A stretch of DNA of 64,000 nt from JBGCEZ01 sp045106735 (GCA_045106735.1 JBGCEZ010000012.1:62001-126000); one strand, 5' to 3'; positions 8,031-17,175 are shown, counted from the stretch's first letter. Program-made: numbers and translations. Notes: a model not told the origin generated them from the sequence alone.

Positions 8031-11000
8031 ATGTCCGATTCAGCGCCCCCGACAATCCGAGACGAATCGAACCGGCCACGCCGCCGCCGTTCCCGGCCGC
8101 GCTTGCTCGTGGCCGGCGCGGTGTTGCTGCTGATCGTGGCCGGCGTCTTCGTGCTGCGGTCGAGTTGGTTCATCACCGGCCGGGTCGAGTCGACGTTGTC
8201 GCAGATGCTCGGTGGCCCGGTGAACATCGAACGTTCGGCCTACCTCGGCGACGGTCGTTTTCGATTCCAAGATGTCGAGATTCGTGCCCCGGGTGTTGCC
8301 GGCGAGCCCGGCAGCATCGGACGGATTGACCGGGTCATCGTCGAAGTTGATCCCGCGGCGCTCTGGCGGCTCTCGATCATCCCCCGACGGGTGAACCTCG
8401 GCCGGTTTCGCCTCCGGCTCAGTGAGGACGCCGACGCTCCCGGGTCATTCACCTTCGCGGCCATGCGGCCGAACTGGTCGAAGCGCGACGACACCAACCC
8501 CACGCCGGAAGTCTCGATCGATCGCCTGGAGATCGAGGTCGGCGAGCATCGCCGCTTGGAATACACGCCGCGGATGAGCCGGGCGTTCACCGCCTCCATG
8601 CGGCAGGCAACCGCCGAGCCGGGCATGCCCAGCCTCGGCCCGCAATGGCACGACATTGAACTCTTCGAGTTGATCGCGGCCGCTCAGAACTCACATTCAA
8701 GCGCGAACCGAACGCCATCGGAATCTGCGGTCGGCGGGGGGGCGACCGAACGTTCGCCGGCGAACCTCGGCTCTGACGTTGCTGCCGACACTCTTGCCGA
8801 CCCACCTGCTGACCCACCTGCCGACACCGCCCCATCCGACGATGGCACGCGCTCCCTCGTGCAACCCCCGCCGTCCGAGCGGATCCAAGTGCGTGGCCGA
8901 TGGAACGCCGCGACGCACGCCCACACCTTCACGGCCAAGGACCTCTTCTTGTCCGAAGAAGTTCTGGCCCTCGCCCCGTCCATTGTCCGTGAAGTGATGG
9001 ACGAGATGGAACTTGGCGGCCAGGCCCGCGACTTGCAAGTGGGCTGGACGAACAACGCTTTCAACCTCGAGTTCCAAGCGAGCGACTTGGTCTTTCGCCT
9101 CCCGGTCGATGCTGGAATTGAATGGGCCCGCTACCGGCGCGGCTCGGTCGAGCCGGTCGAGCAGCGACCGATGCTGCGGGTCGACGACGGAAAGTTCGTC
9201 TTTGATGGTTCATCGCTGCGGCTCGAAAAGCTGCGAGGACGGATCGCCCCGGCCGCGGCCCGCTCGGACGTCGTGTCGCTGCCGTACGAAATCGATCTCA
9301 CCGTTTCCGACCTCGAACCCTTGGCGTGGACCGCCCGGGCCGACTGGGCCCGCCGCGCACTGGCCGCGGCGCCGTTCGCCCTGCGTTTTTCGACCGTCGT
9401 CGCCGACGTCGGAGAGTCCATCGATGCCGAGGGCGACGTGCGGGCCAAGGCCATTGAGGTGCCGGTGCCGATTGCCGGCGTGCTCGAACAATTCGAATTC
9501 GAACACTGGACCCTGCAGACGTTGGTCAACATCGAGCGGGCCGCCGGCAGCGAACGCAACGGCGAACCCCAAGCCGGCGCGATCACCAGCGAAGGGTGGG
9601 CCTCCATCCGGGGAACTTCGGGGCGCTACGCCAAGTTTCCGTACCGGCTCGAGAACGTCACCGCGTCCGTCAACTTCGACCCGGACCGAGTGACGATCAA
9701 CCACGTCATCGGCGAAGGCGGGGATGGAGCGACGGTCGTGCTGCGGGGAACCATCGAAACCGGTGGTCCCGATCCGGCCGTGCATCTGACGTTGACGGGA
9801 GAAGACATTCCCGTCGACGACCGGCTCCGCGAGGCCTTCGGCCCGGTCCTCCGCGACGTTCTTGATCGGCTGCGAGACCCCGCCGCGGTGGCGAGCCTGA
9901 CCCGCCACGGCCTGCTCGCCCCGGAGGCCAAACTCGGCGGCCGCGTCGACCTGCGACTTTCGATTGACCGGGAAGCTGGGGCGGATCAGCCGACGGTCAC
10001 CACCGGCGAGATCGGCCTTCGCGAGGTCGACGTCATCCTCGACCGGTTCCCGTACCCCGTCACCATCGAACGCGGCACGCTGGCTTTGGCCGCCAACCAA
10101 CTGCTCATCAGCGACCCGGGCGACGGCATGCCGGTTCGCACGGCGGGCGGCGGCACCGGCTCCCTGTCCGGCGGCGTGTCGTGGGGTGAAAGCGGCGGTG
10201 TACGGCCAGACCTTCACCTGGAAATCATCGGCGACGAAATCGGCCCGGTCCTGCTCGCCGCGCTGCCGCCGTCGGAAGTCGAACGGTCCGACGGCTCGGA
10301 CTGGAGTCAGTGGCCGGGCGGCCGCCGGGCCCGAGCGGGCGAATGGCTGCACCGGCTGGAAATCGCCGGCGGCCTGGACTTTTCGTGCGACGTGACGAGC
10401 ACCGAGTCGGGGGAGATCGATTACATCGCCCGAGTCGAACTCCAACGTGCCTCGGCCAACGCTGGCGCGGCCATCGCCGTGGCCACGGGCCAGGCCGACG
10501 ATGCCCCGTTGTCCGGCGACTGGTCGCTCGACTCAGTCCGCGGAACGGCGATCGTGACGCCGGTTTCGCTCCGGCTGGAGGCGATCGCCGGCGCGACGAC
10601 CGGCGGGACGCTTGACGTCAACGGCGAGTTGTCACTGGACGGCCCGGCCCGGCGGGTGAACCTGGAGATTGCCGCCGATGGCCTCCGCGTCGACTCGCAC
10701 CTGCACGACGCAATTCCCCCGGCCGCCCGGGACCGCGTCGACCCGATTCTCGATCGGTACCGTCCCCGCGGCAGCGTCGACGCAATCCTGTCGATCGCGA
10801 GCGATGGCATGGGCGACGTCGACGTCCGCGGCCGCGTCACGCCGAGTTTTCTCGAAGTCGACCTGCAATCGCAGCCGGTGCAGTTCACCGTGGACCGGGG
10901 CGGCATCGACCTGACGTTCGGCTCAAAGGGAACGGCTTCGGTGCGGTCCGAGACGCTCGAACTCTCCTTCCGTGAACCGGATGGCCACGAAGCCTGGATC

Positions 11001-12596
11001 GGCCTGAGCGGTGGGGCGATCTGGGGAGACCGAGGAACGGACGCGCCGCCGCCGGCCGCCGTCGATCTGGTGGCCCAGTGGAAGGACGCGCGGCTGCGGA
11101 GCCCGCTGCTGGCCGAGATCCTGACTGCGGTCGATGCCGAAGAACAACTCGATCGCATGAGCGAGTTCTCGGCCGCCGGCCGCACCGACATCGACATCAT
11201 GGTGCGCCGGGGCATGGAGCATCTTCCCGCCCTCACCGCGACCCCGGATCCCGAGGCGGCCGCCGATGGCTGGCGCATCACCGCCGCGCCGCAGGACCTG
11301 TCCTTCCGGCTGCGCAACACGCCGGTCCATCTTGACCTGGATCCCACCTCGCGCGTGCACATCGAGCCGGGCCGGATTCGACTGGCCGACGTGTCGGGAA
11401 GCAACCCCGGCGGCCGTTTCCTGATCAACGCCGACGTCAGCACGGGCGAAGAACTCACGGTTGACGCGGAACTGGATGTTGTCGGGACGCTGCTTGGCCC
11501 GCAGGTCGCCGCCTTTCTTCCCGACGGCGTCCGACGGTCGCTGGAAAACCTGGCCCTGCAGGAACGCGAGACGAGCGAACTGCGAAACGTGCGGTTGTTC
11601 GCCCGCCGGCGCACACCGGCGGACGCGGCGACCGAAACGCCGGCCGCCTGGGACGTCGACTTCCAGGGCCAATTGGTGCTGAACGACGCCTCGATTGAAG
11701 CCGGCATGCTCTTCGGCTCGATCAATGGTCCCTTTGATGTATCGCTGCAAACCGGCGTCACCCAGCCGCTCAGTGTGGTCATTGACGCCCGGCCCACCAC
11801 GTTCACCCTCGCTGGCCAGACCATTCGTGACCTGGAGGCGCGGATCCGCGTCCACCCCGACGCGCGCCGAGTCGAAGTGGAAGAAGTATCCGGCGCGATC
11901 GACACTGGTCGACTGGTGGCCAGTGCGTCGATTGGCCTCGATCCCGGTTCGACGTACGACTTCAACGTCGACCTGGCCGGCGCACCGCTGGCCGACTTTG
12001 TGTTGCGAAACATGGAGCAATCCGAATCGTCTCCCGATGAGACCACGCGGCATCAACTGGCCGGCGACCTCTACGCTCGATTCGCGATGACCGGACGCCG
12101 CGGCGTGCCCGAGAGCCGGGTCGGCCGCGGCCACGCCTTGGTGAACGATGCGGATCTGTTCTCGATTCCGTCGGTTCTGCGCTTCGTCCAGGCGATCCAA
12201 TTCTCGCCGCCGGCCGCACGGTACGACTACGCGTCGAGCCGCTTTTTCCTGGCCGGGGAGCGACTGCACATCGACGAGCTCTACCTCGAGTCGCAGATCG
12301 CCGGCACCAATACCCACACGCTCACCGCCCGCGGCTCCGTCGACCTGAAGACCCAGGCGATCGACGGACGCATCCGCAGCCGTTCGGGGATGCTGCTCCC
12401 GCTCCGTGAATTCGTCGGCGGGGTCGGCGACGCCCTGGCCGCCATCGAGCTCGAGGGCACGCTGCAAGAGCCCGGCTTCCGCGTCGAACTGCTCCGCGGC
12501 AACCGCCGGGAAGAAGAAGCGGTGCTGGCTCGACCGCGGACCGCTCCACCGCGGGTCGGGGCCGCCGACGTTGAGCCGCCTTCGGGGCAGGATTGA
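8031..12596 (+). CDS. AsmA/TamB-like inner-membrane-anchored protein (1521 residues)
   Basis: Probable envelope-spanning protein of the AsmA-like superfamily, whose members are thought to help lipid transport or outer-membrane assembly. One N-terminal transmembrane segment (about residues 25-44, LLVAGAVLLLIVAGVFVL) follows a basic stretch. The rest is repetitive beta-rich sequence with no catalytic motif. The C-terminal region (about 1380-1500; VLRFVQAIQFSPP, GSVDLKTQAIDGRI, LEGTLQEPGFRVELLRG) resembles the AsmA-like C-terminal domain. A Pro/Ala/Asp linker near residues 245-275 is built from 12-base repeats. A TATCGT -10 box lies at 7896-7901, about 130 bases before the ATG. Superfamily call by sequence character; function inferred. 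Confidence 0.7.
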   Translation: MSDSAPPTIRDESNRPRRRRSRPRLLVAGAVLLLIVAGVFVLRSSWFITGRVESTLSQMLGGPVNIERSAYLGDGRFRFQDVEIRAPGVAGEPGSIGRIDRVIVEVDPAALWRLSIIPRRVNLGRFRLRLSEDADAPGSFTFAAMRPNWSKRDDTNPTPEVSIDRLEIEVGEHRRLEYTPRMSRAFTASMRQATAEPGMPSLGPQWHDIELFELIAAAQNSHSSANRTPSESAVGGGATERSPANLGSDVAADTLADPPADPPADTAPSDDGTRSLVQPPPSERIQVRGRWNAATHAHTFTAKDLFLSEEVLALAPSIVREVMDEMELGGQARDLQVGWTNNAFNLEFQASDLVFRLPVDAGIEWARYRRGSVEPVEQRPMLRVDDGKFVFDGSSLRLEKLRGRIAPAAARSDVVSLPYEIDLTVSDLEPLAWTARADWARRALAAAPFALRFSTVVADVGESIDAEGDVRAKAIEVPVPIAGVLEQFEFEHWTLQTLVNIERAAGSERNGEPQAGAITSEGWASIRGTSGRYAKFPYRLENVTASVNFDPDRVTINHVIGEGGDGATVVLRGTIETGGPDPAVHLTLTGEDIPVDDRLREAFGPVLRDVLDRLRDPAAVASLTRHGLLAPEAKLGGRVDLRLSIDREAGADQPTVTTGEIGLREVDVILDRFPYPVTIERGTLALAANQLLISDPGDGMPVRTAGGGTGSLSGGVSWGESGGVRPDLHLEIIGDEIGPVLLAALPPSEVERSDGSDWSQWPGGRRARAGEWLHRLEIAGGLDFSCDVTSTESGEIDYIARVELQRASANAGAAIAVATGQADDAPLSGDWSLDSVRGTAIVTPVSLRLEAIAGATTGGTLDVNGELSLDGPARRVNLEIAADGLRVDSHLHDAIPPAARDRVDPILDRYRPRGSVDAILSIASDGMGDVDVRGRVTPSFLEVDLQSQPVQFTVDRGGIDLTFGSKGTASVRSETLELSFREPDGHEAWIGLSGGAIWGDRGTDAPPPAAVDLVAQWKDARLRSPLLAEILTAVDAEEQLDRMSEFSAAGRTDIDIMVRRGMEHLPALTATPDPEAAADGWRITAAPQDLSFRLRNTPVHLDLDPTSRVHIEPGRIRLADVSGSNPGGRFLINADVSTGEELTVDAELDVVGTLLGPQVAAFLPDGVRRSLENLALQERETSELRNVRLFARRRTPADAATETPAAWDVDFQGQLVLNDASIEAGMLFGSINGPFDVSLQTGVTQPLSVVIDARPTTFTLAGQTIRDLEARIRVHPDARRVEVEEVSGAIDTGRLVASASIGLDPGSTYDFNVDLAGAPLADFVLRNMEQSESSPDETTRHQLAGDLYARFAMTGRRGVPESRVGRGHALVNDADLFSIPSVLRFVQAIQFSPPAARYDYASSRFFLAGERLHIDELYLESQIAGTNTHTLTARGSVDLKTQAIDGRIRSRSGMLLPLREFVGGVGDALAAIELEGTLQEPGFRVELLRGNRREEEAVLARPRTAPPRVGAADVEPPSGQD

Positions 12597-12612
12597 CCGC
12601 GGCTGCGTGGCG

Positions 12613-12618
12613 TACCCT
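12613..12618 (+). promoter_or_regulatory. Leaderless-type -10 box of moaC
   Basis: TACCCT lies six bases before the ATG of moaC, so transcription would begin at or next to the start codon. No Shine-Dalgarno sequence is present. Confidence 0.55.
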
Positions 12619-12624
12619 GTGCCC

Positions 12625-13197
12625 ATGAGTCACCCCACGCCGCCCACCGAGCAACCGAACGATCCAGCATCCGCGACGCCCTCGACGCCCTCGACGGCTG
12701 CGACGCCCCTGACGCACCTGGACGCCCGCGGCCGGGCCCGCATGGTGGACGTGTCGCCGAAGCCGCCGATGCGCCGGCGGGCGGTGGCCGAGGGACGGTT
12801 GGTGGCCCGGCCCGAGACGATCGATCGATTGATGGCCGGGGATCTGCCCAAGGGCGAAGGGTTGTCCGTGGCCCGCATCGCCGGCATCCAGGCGGCCAAG
12901 CACACCAGTTCGCTCATTCCGCTCTGCCACGGCCTGTCGCTGGACGCGGTGCACGTGGACTTCGAACGGGCCGCTCCCGATGCCGTCCGGATCGTGGCCG
13001 AGGCCTTGATCGTCGCCCGCACGGGCGTGGAGATGGAAGCGCTTACCGCGGTCTCCGTCGCCGGCCTGACGCTCTATGACATGCTCAAAGCCGTCGACAA
13101 GGACCTCGCGATCGACGGCATCCGTCTGATCGAGAAGACGAAAGAACCGATCGGCGTGCCGGATGCCGAAGAGGGCGGTCCGGCAGTCGCTCGATAG
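12625..13197 (+). CDS. moaC: Cyclic pyranopterin monophosphate synthase MoaC
   Basis: Second step of molybdenum cofactor synthesis: with MoaA it converts GTP to cyclic pyranopterin monophosphate. It carries the family motifs MVDVSPKP, GLSVARIAGIQAAKHTSSLI, PLCHGLSL, GVEMEALTAVSVAGLTLYD and MLKAVDK. The 190-residue length includes a Thr/Pro/Ala-rich N-terminal tail of about 30 residues before the conserved start. No other moa or moe gene is nearby; it follows the AsmA-like gene after 28 bases but has its own -10 box immediately upstream of the ATG. Confidence 0.95.
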   Translation: MSHPTPPTEQPNDPASATPSTPSTAATPLTHLDARGRARMVDVSPKPPMRRRAVAEGRLVARPETIDRLMAGDLPKGEGLSVARIAGIQAAKHTSSLIPLCHGLSLDAVHVDFERAAPDAVRIVAEALIVARTGVEMEALTAVSVAGLTLYDMLKAVDKDLAIDGIRLIEKTKEPIGVPDAEEGGPAVAR

Positions 13198-13283
13198 CGG
13201 TCCGGCGGGGCGGCGCGGACCGTGGCCGACGGGCCTGGAGCCGCGGGGGCCAGGAGATTGGGCTCGACCCATCCCGGGCCCCA

Positions 13284-13931
13284 TCAACCCCGAACCACGT
13301 CATCTCCGCGCACGGCCCGCAGGAACGCGTTGATCCGGGATGGATCCTTGATCCCGCGTGACGCTTCGACGCCGCTGGAGACGTCGACCATCCACGGTTG
13401 GACCGCGTCGATGGCGGCGCGGACATTGGTCGGATCCAATCCGCCGGCCAGGGCCAAGGGCGTCCGGATCCGCGAGCGGATCGCGGCCAGTTCCCGGTGA
13501 TCGAACGCATGGCCCGAGCCGGGCACCGGGGCGTCGATCAACAGCAAACCGACATCCTCGCAGACGTCCCAACGCTCAATCGCCCGCCGATCGAACGCAC
13601 ACCCACGCACAACCGGACGGCCCGTGGCTTCGCGAGCCCGCTGGCACGCCGCTTCGTCTTCGTCGCCGTGGAGTTGGGCCACGATGCCCGGCACCGCGAG
13701 GGCTCCGTGTCCCGGTTGATTGCGCAGCACGGCGACGGGCGTCACGCCGGGGGGCACGGCCCGCAGCAGGTGCGGCAGACGATCGAGTTCGACGGCGCGC
13801 GGCGACCCCTCGGCCACGACAAAGCCCACGGCGTCGGCGCCGGCTTCGACCGCCACCCGGACATGGTCCGGTTCTCGGAGACCGCAGATCTTCACCCGCG
13901 TTCGCGCGGGCAGCAGCGACGGCGCGCTCAC
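13284..13931 (-). CDS. trpF: Phosphoribosylanthranilate isomerase
   Basis: Tryptophan pathway enzyme that isomerises N-(5-phosphoribosyl)anthranilate. TIM-barrel motifs are present: VKICGLRE near the N-terminus with the catalytic Cys, GADAVGFVVAEGSPRAV, VAQLHGDE, LLLIDAP, LALAGGLDPTNV with the catalytic Asp, and VDVSSGVE. Length 215 residues, normal. The start is GTG at 13931 and overlaps the stop of the upstream rhomboid gene (GTGA), so the two are probably translated together. It is convergent with moaC. Confidence 0.95.
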   Translation of the reverse strand: MSAPSLLPARTRVKICGLREPDHVRVAVEAGADAVGFVVAEGSPRAVELDRLPHLLRAVPPGVTPVAVLRNQPGHGALAVPGIVAQLHGDEDEAACQRAREATGRPVVRGCAFDRRAIERWDVCEDVGLLLIDAPVPGSGHAFDHRELAAIRSRIRTPLALAGGLDPTNVRAAIDAVQPWMVDVSSGVEASRGIKDPSRINAFLRAVRGDDVVRG

Positions 13932-15145
13932 GCGCCCGTCCCGCCATCCGCCTCGTCCCGCAGTTGCTCGGCCAATGCCGTATGGCCCGGTTCGCGCGAC
14001 GCGGCGATCACCGCATCAAGATGCGGAATGGCGTCGGCCGGGCGCTGCAATCGCCGGATCAGCAACGCGGACAGCAGCAGCCGCACATCGGCGTGGCCGG
14101 CACGGTGTGGGTAGCGCTCGAGCAACACCTCGTACGCGGCGGCCGCGGCGGCATGCTGCCCGCCGACATTCAGGTGGTTGGCCACTTCGAGCTGCATGGC
14201 GTGGGGCAGGGTGGTCCCCGGCCGCTCGCCCAAGAGGACGGAATACGCGCCGGCCGCCCCATCAAGGTCCCCGCGTCCGTGGAGATCAGAAATCTCCGCC
14301 CGGGCCTTGGCTTCTTCGGCCAAATCCGCATCGAGTTCGCGCGATGGCCGCGGGGCGGCGACGCGGGCCTCCGCCCGATCCGGGCCTCGCCCGCGCCCGC
14401 GATTCGCCGGCTCGGGACGGACCGGTCCGCCAGGTCCCCGAGCGATCGCCCGGCGGTACTCGGCGCGGCGACGCGCCTGCTTCAGCAGGTAGCTCACATC
14501 AAAGTCGTTGCGGGGCAACACCTTCATCCAGAGCAAGCCCGCGGCCAGGACGAATCCGTAGGCGTATCCGGCCAAGTGGGCGATGTACGCCACCTGCCCG
14601 CCACCCTTGATCGCGCTGATCAGATCGATGGCCACGAACGCGCCGACGAAGATCATCGCCGGCACGTTGAACACGCCGATGATGAAGAAGAACACGAACG
14701 TCTGGATGTGAGCGCGGGGATACAGGGCGAGAAACGCACCGGTCACCGCGGCCACCGAGCCCGATGCGCCGACCACCGGGGCCGGACTCGTGGCCATGTG
14801 CGCCAAACCGGCGACGACCCCGCCGACCAGGTAGAACGCGAGGAAACCGATCCGCCCCAACCGATCCTCAACCGCCGAGCCGAAGATCCAGAGGAAGAGC
14901 ATGTTGAAGATCACGTGCAAGAGCGAGTTCGGATCGTGCCGGAACTGGTACAGGATCAAGTCGATCGCGTCGAAGCCCTCGCCCCGCACCAGTGCTCCCG
15001 CCAACTCGGTCGTCGCGGACACTCCGCCGCCGAAACGGTCAGCCAGCAAAAAGCCGCCGGCGATCAGCACGTTCAGGGCAATCAAGCCCTGGGTGATGAC
15101 CGGGGTGTGGCGGGGCGGACGCGTGGTGCGGAGGGGAATGAACAT
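13928..15145 (-). CDS. Rhomboid family intramembrane serine protease with C-terminal TPR-like domain
   Basis: Polytopic membrane protease. Within residues 1-205 lie about six transmembrane segments, the HVIFN motif (His77, Asn81) of the oxyanion site, the catalytic Ser128 in GASGS, and the catalytic His190 in AHLAGYAYG. The cytosolic C-terminal 200 residues hold an Arg/Pro-rich linker and helical repeats (EVANHLNVGGQHAAAAAAYE) resembling tetratricopeptide repeats. The start at 15145 follows a TATACT box by nine bases. The stop overlaps the trpF start; this pairing with a tryptophan gene has no obvious functional logic. Substrate unknown. Confidence 0.92.
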   Translation of the reverse strand: MFIPLRTTRPPRHTPVITQGLIALNVLIAGGFLLADRFGGGVSATTELAGALVRGEGFDAIDLILYQFRHDPNSLLHVIFNMLFLWIFGSAVEDRLGRIGFLAFYLVGGVVAGLAHMATSPAPVVGASGSVAAVTGAFLALYPRAHIQTFVFFFIIGVFNVPAMIFVGAFVAIDLISAIKGGGQVAYIAHLAGYAYGFVLAAGLLWMKVLPRNDFDVSYLLKQARRRAEYRRAIARGPGGPVRPEPANRGRGRGPDRAEARVAAPRPSRELDADLAEEAKARAEISDLHGRGDLDGAAGAYSVLLGERPGTTLPHAMQLEVANHLNVGGQHAAAAAAYEVLLERYPHRAGHADVRLLLSALLIRRLQRPADAIPHLDAVIAASREPGHTALAEQLRDEADGGTGA

Positions 15146-15154
15146 CGGCGGGGC

Positions 15155-15191
15155 AGTATAGGTGCGGCCGGCGGGGAGCCTCCCGTACACT
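15155..15191. promoter_or_regulatory. Back-to-back leaderless-type promoters of the rhomboid gene and waaA
   Basis: On the minus strand TATACT (15160-15155) lies nine bases before the rhomboid ATG. On the plus strand TACACT (15186-15191) lies six bases before the waaA ATG. The two start codons are only 52 bases apart, so both promoters share a very short divergent region. Confidence 0.55.
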
Positions 15192-15197
15192 CCGCGC

Positions 15198-16550
15198 ATG
15201 CCGTCGGCGATCCCGGCCATCTTCCGCCGCCTCATGGACCTCGCGGTCCTGCTCATCGGCCTGCTCAGCGCGCCGATCTGGATCCTGACGATGGCCCGGC
15301 GCGGCAAGCTGCGGACCGATTGGCCCGGCCGATTTGGCTTCGGGCCGTCCCTCCCCCAACCCGCGACCGGACGGCGGCGGATCCTGGTGCACGCGGTATC
15401 GGTCGGTGAGACGGCGGCAATCGCCACGCTGGTGGACCGGCTGCTCGAGGGCGACGAGCCCGTTGATGTCGTCGTTTCGGTCACCACCAACACCGGCGTG
15501 GCCCGGGCCGAGCAACTGGCTGCCGGACGGTATCCGGTGATCCGGACGCCGCTGGGCCTGTACGGGCCGTGTCGCCGTTGGCTTCGGCGCGTGCGCCCGG
15601 ATCTGCTGGTGCTGGTGGAACTCGAGGTTTGGCCGGCAATGACGGCCGAAGCCGAGTCCCTCGGGGTCCCGGTGATCGTGATCAACGGACGACTCACCGA
15701 GCGCAGCGCACGGCGATACCGCCAGATCGCCGGCCTGATTCGCCCGTCCTTCGCCCGGCTCCGGTGGTGCGCGGTGCAAGACCAACCGATCGCCGACCGG
15801 TTCATCGCCCTGGGCGTTCCGCGGGAGCGCGTGGAGATCCTCGGCACGATGAAGTGGGATACCGCGGTGATTGCCGATCACGTGGACGGGGCGGAGGCAC
15901 TCGCCCGGACCCTCGGCATCGACCGTTCACGCCCGCTCGTGGTCGCGGGGTCGACGGCCCCGGACGAAACTTCGCTCATCGACCACGCCGTCGGCGACGG
16001 GGCCCAGCTGTTGTGCGCCCCGCGTCGCCCCGAGTGGTTCGATGGGGTGGCCGACGATCTCCCCGGGTGCGTCCGCCGGTCGCGATGCGGCGATGCGGGC
16101 GATCCCGCCGGGGACCAACCCGACGCCGCGGCACGGGACGCGGTGCACCCGGCCGTCCGAGACCAGGCCCCACCCAAGGCCCACGGTCGGTTTCTCCTGG
16201 ACACGATCGGGGAGCTTCGTGCCGCGTATGCCCTGGCTGATGTGGTCATCGTCGGGCGGAGCTTCGGGTCGCTGCACGGCTCGGACATGATGGAGCCGAT
16301 CGGCCTCGGCCGCCCGACGGTCGTCGGCCCGCGTACCGGGGACTTTGAGGCGACCATGCGGGCGCTGCTCGCCGGGGATGGCATCGTGCAGGTGCAAGCC
16401 GACGATCTCGCCACAACCGTCGCGGGCTTGCTCGCCGACTCGGAATCCGCCCGGGCGATGGCCGAGCGGGGCCGGGCCGTCATCCAGGAGCGGCAAGGGG
16501 TGGCCGAAGCCCACGAACGTCTGATCCGGCGCGTGCTGGCCGACGCCTGA
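15198..16550 (+). CDS. waaA: 3-deoxy-D-manno-octulosonic acid transferase
   Basis: Transfers Kdo from CMP-Kdo to lipid A precursor at the inner membrane, a lipopolysaccharide gene that marks a Gram-negative cell. An N-terminal membrane anchor (LMDLAVLLIGLLSAPIWIL) precedes the GT-B fold. Motifs seen: HAVSVGETAAI with the catalytic Glu, VSVTTNTGVARA, LVLVELEVWPAM, VINGRLTERSARRY, GTMKWDTA, and the C-terminal GRSFGSLHGSDMMEP nucleotide-binding region. Length 450 residues, slightly above average. An Asp/Pro/Ala-rich insert (about 295-330) separates the sugar-nucleotide motifs. ATG 15198 is supported by alignment and by the -10 box just upstream. Confidence 0.93.
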   Translation: MPSAIPAIFRRLMDLAVLLIGLLSAPIWILTMARRGKLRTDWPGRFGFGPSLPQPATGRRRILVHAVSVGETAAIATLVDRLLEGDEPVDVVVSVTTNTGVARAEQLAAGRYPVIRTPLGLYGPCRRWLRRVRPDLLVLVELEVWPAMTAEAESLGVPVIVINGRLTERSARRYRQIAGLIRPSFARLRWCAVQDQPIADRFIALGVPRERVEILGTMKWDTAVIADHVDGAEALARTLGIDRSRPLVVAGSTAPDETSLIDHAVGDGAQLLCAPRRPEWFDGVADDLPGCVRRSRCGDAGDPAGDQPDAAARDAVHPAVRDQAPPKAHGRFLLDTIGELRAAYALADVVIVGRSFGSLHGSDMMEPIGLGRPTVVGPRTGDFEATMRALLAGDGIVQVQADDLATTVAGLLADSESARAMAERGRAVIQERQGVAEAHERLIRRVLADA

Positions 16551-16634
16551 GGCCCCGGCCGACATCCGTTTCGAGCCTCTACCGGGACCCGCTCGAAGCC
16601 GACCGAAGCCGCCAAAAACCGCCTTCTGCCTACG

Positions 16635-16671
16635 AAAAACGCCGATCCGACCCGTAGGTCGAATCGGCGAA
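16635..16671 (-). terminator. Intrinsic terminator, minus strand
   Basis: Read on the minus strand, GCCGAT plus CGACC pair with GGTCG plus ATCGGC around a short TACG-type loop, followed by GTTTTTC. On the plus strand the hairpin is followed by purines, so it can only terminate leftward transcription. No protein gene on the minus strand ends here. Confidence 0.7.
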
Positions 16672-16727
16672 GGAGGAGAAAGAAGAAGGAGGAAAGAAGA
16701 TCAAAGCCCGCCGAAGCGGGTCAGGAA
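16635..16727 (-). ncRNA. Candidate CU-rich small RNA with two CCUCC (anti-Shine-Dalgarno) motifs
   Basis: On the minus strand a small hairpin (CCCGC/GCGGG around UUCGG, about 16720-16706) is followed by roughly 35 nt that are almost all C and U. This stretch carries UUUCCUCCUUCUU and UCUCCUCCUUC. A long terminator hairpin ending in UUUUU follows. CCUCCUU is the core of the 16S rRNA 3' tail, so the stretch could pair with Shine-Dalgarno sequences. A TACGCT -10-like box lies at 16737-16732; a second possible promoter (TATATG, 16924-16919) is further upstream. A 54-codon frame crosses the region but runs through both hairpins, so I do not call it a gene. The rest of 16551-16944 holds nothing else I can recognise. 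Confidence 0.45.
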
Positions 16728-16944
16728 GAAGAAGCGTATTCAGCGGGCGGCCGGCCCGGCCCTCAAGAGGTACGGTGGTGCCCGAAAGAGTCATACGGAC
16801 AAAGGTCCGATGAGGTTCGCCTTGATTGCCTCGGTTCGCAGGAACTGATGCGTTCGCGGCGCCGGATCGTGACCCGGTTCTCGGTCGCCCCGGATCTCTC
16901 CGGCAGACGGCCGATGCTGCATATACCCCACACGGAACCCGAAA

Positions 16945-17175
16945 ATGAATGGACGGTTGCTCCGCAATCCGTACCACTGGTTCCGACCCCGGAATCTGCC
17001 GCCGGCCATCGTGGCCAGCCAAGATCCCCACGCTCGAGCCGCGGCGATCCGCGACGTCGAACGGACGTATTATCGGGTACAGATCGGGGCTGCGGCCACA
17101 ATCATTTCCAACGAACCCCCGGAATCCTTCACATTGCGCTCAAGATGTGCGGAACTCGGAGCCGGCCGTGCGTGA
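16945..17175 (+). CDS. Possible small protein (76 residues) overlapping the thiL start
   Basis: An open frame beginning MNGRLLRNPYHWFRPRNLPP and ending eight bases inside thiL. The composition looks protein-like and the overlap would couple it to thiL. However, third-position GC is clearly lower than in neighbouring genes and no good Shine-Dalgarno sequence precedes it. A -10-like ATATACC lies about 20 bases upstream. A TATTAT box inside it (about 17069) could instead be a thiL promoter in non-coding DNA. No family recognised. Confidence 0.3.
   Translation: MNGRLLRNPYHWFRPRNLPPAIVASQDPHARAAAIRDVERTYYRVQIGAAATIISNEPPESFTLRSRCAELGAGRA

Noticed and set aside
16630..16794. 54-codon minus-strand frame starting MTLSGTTVPLEG
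   Set aside because: It reads through two terminator-like hairpins and ends inside the second one; the composition reflects a CU-rich tract rather than a protein.
17100..17168. TPP riboswitch before thiL
   Set aside because: The conserved CUGAGA and ACCUGAUC-type motifs are absent.
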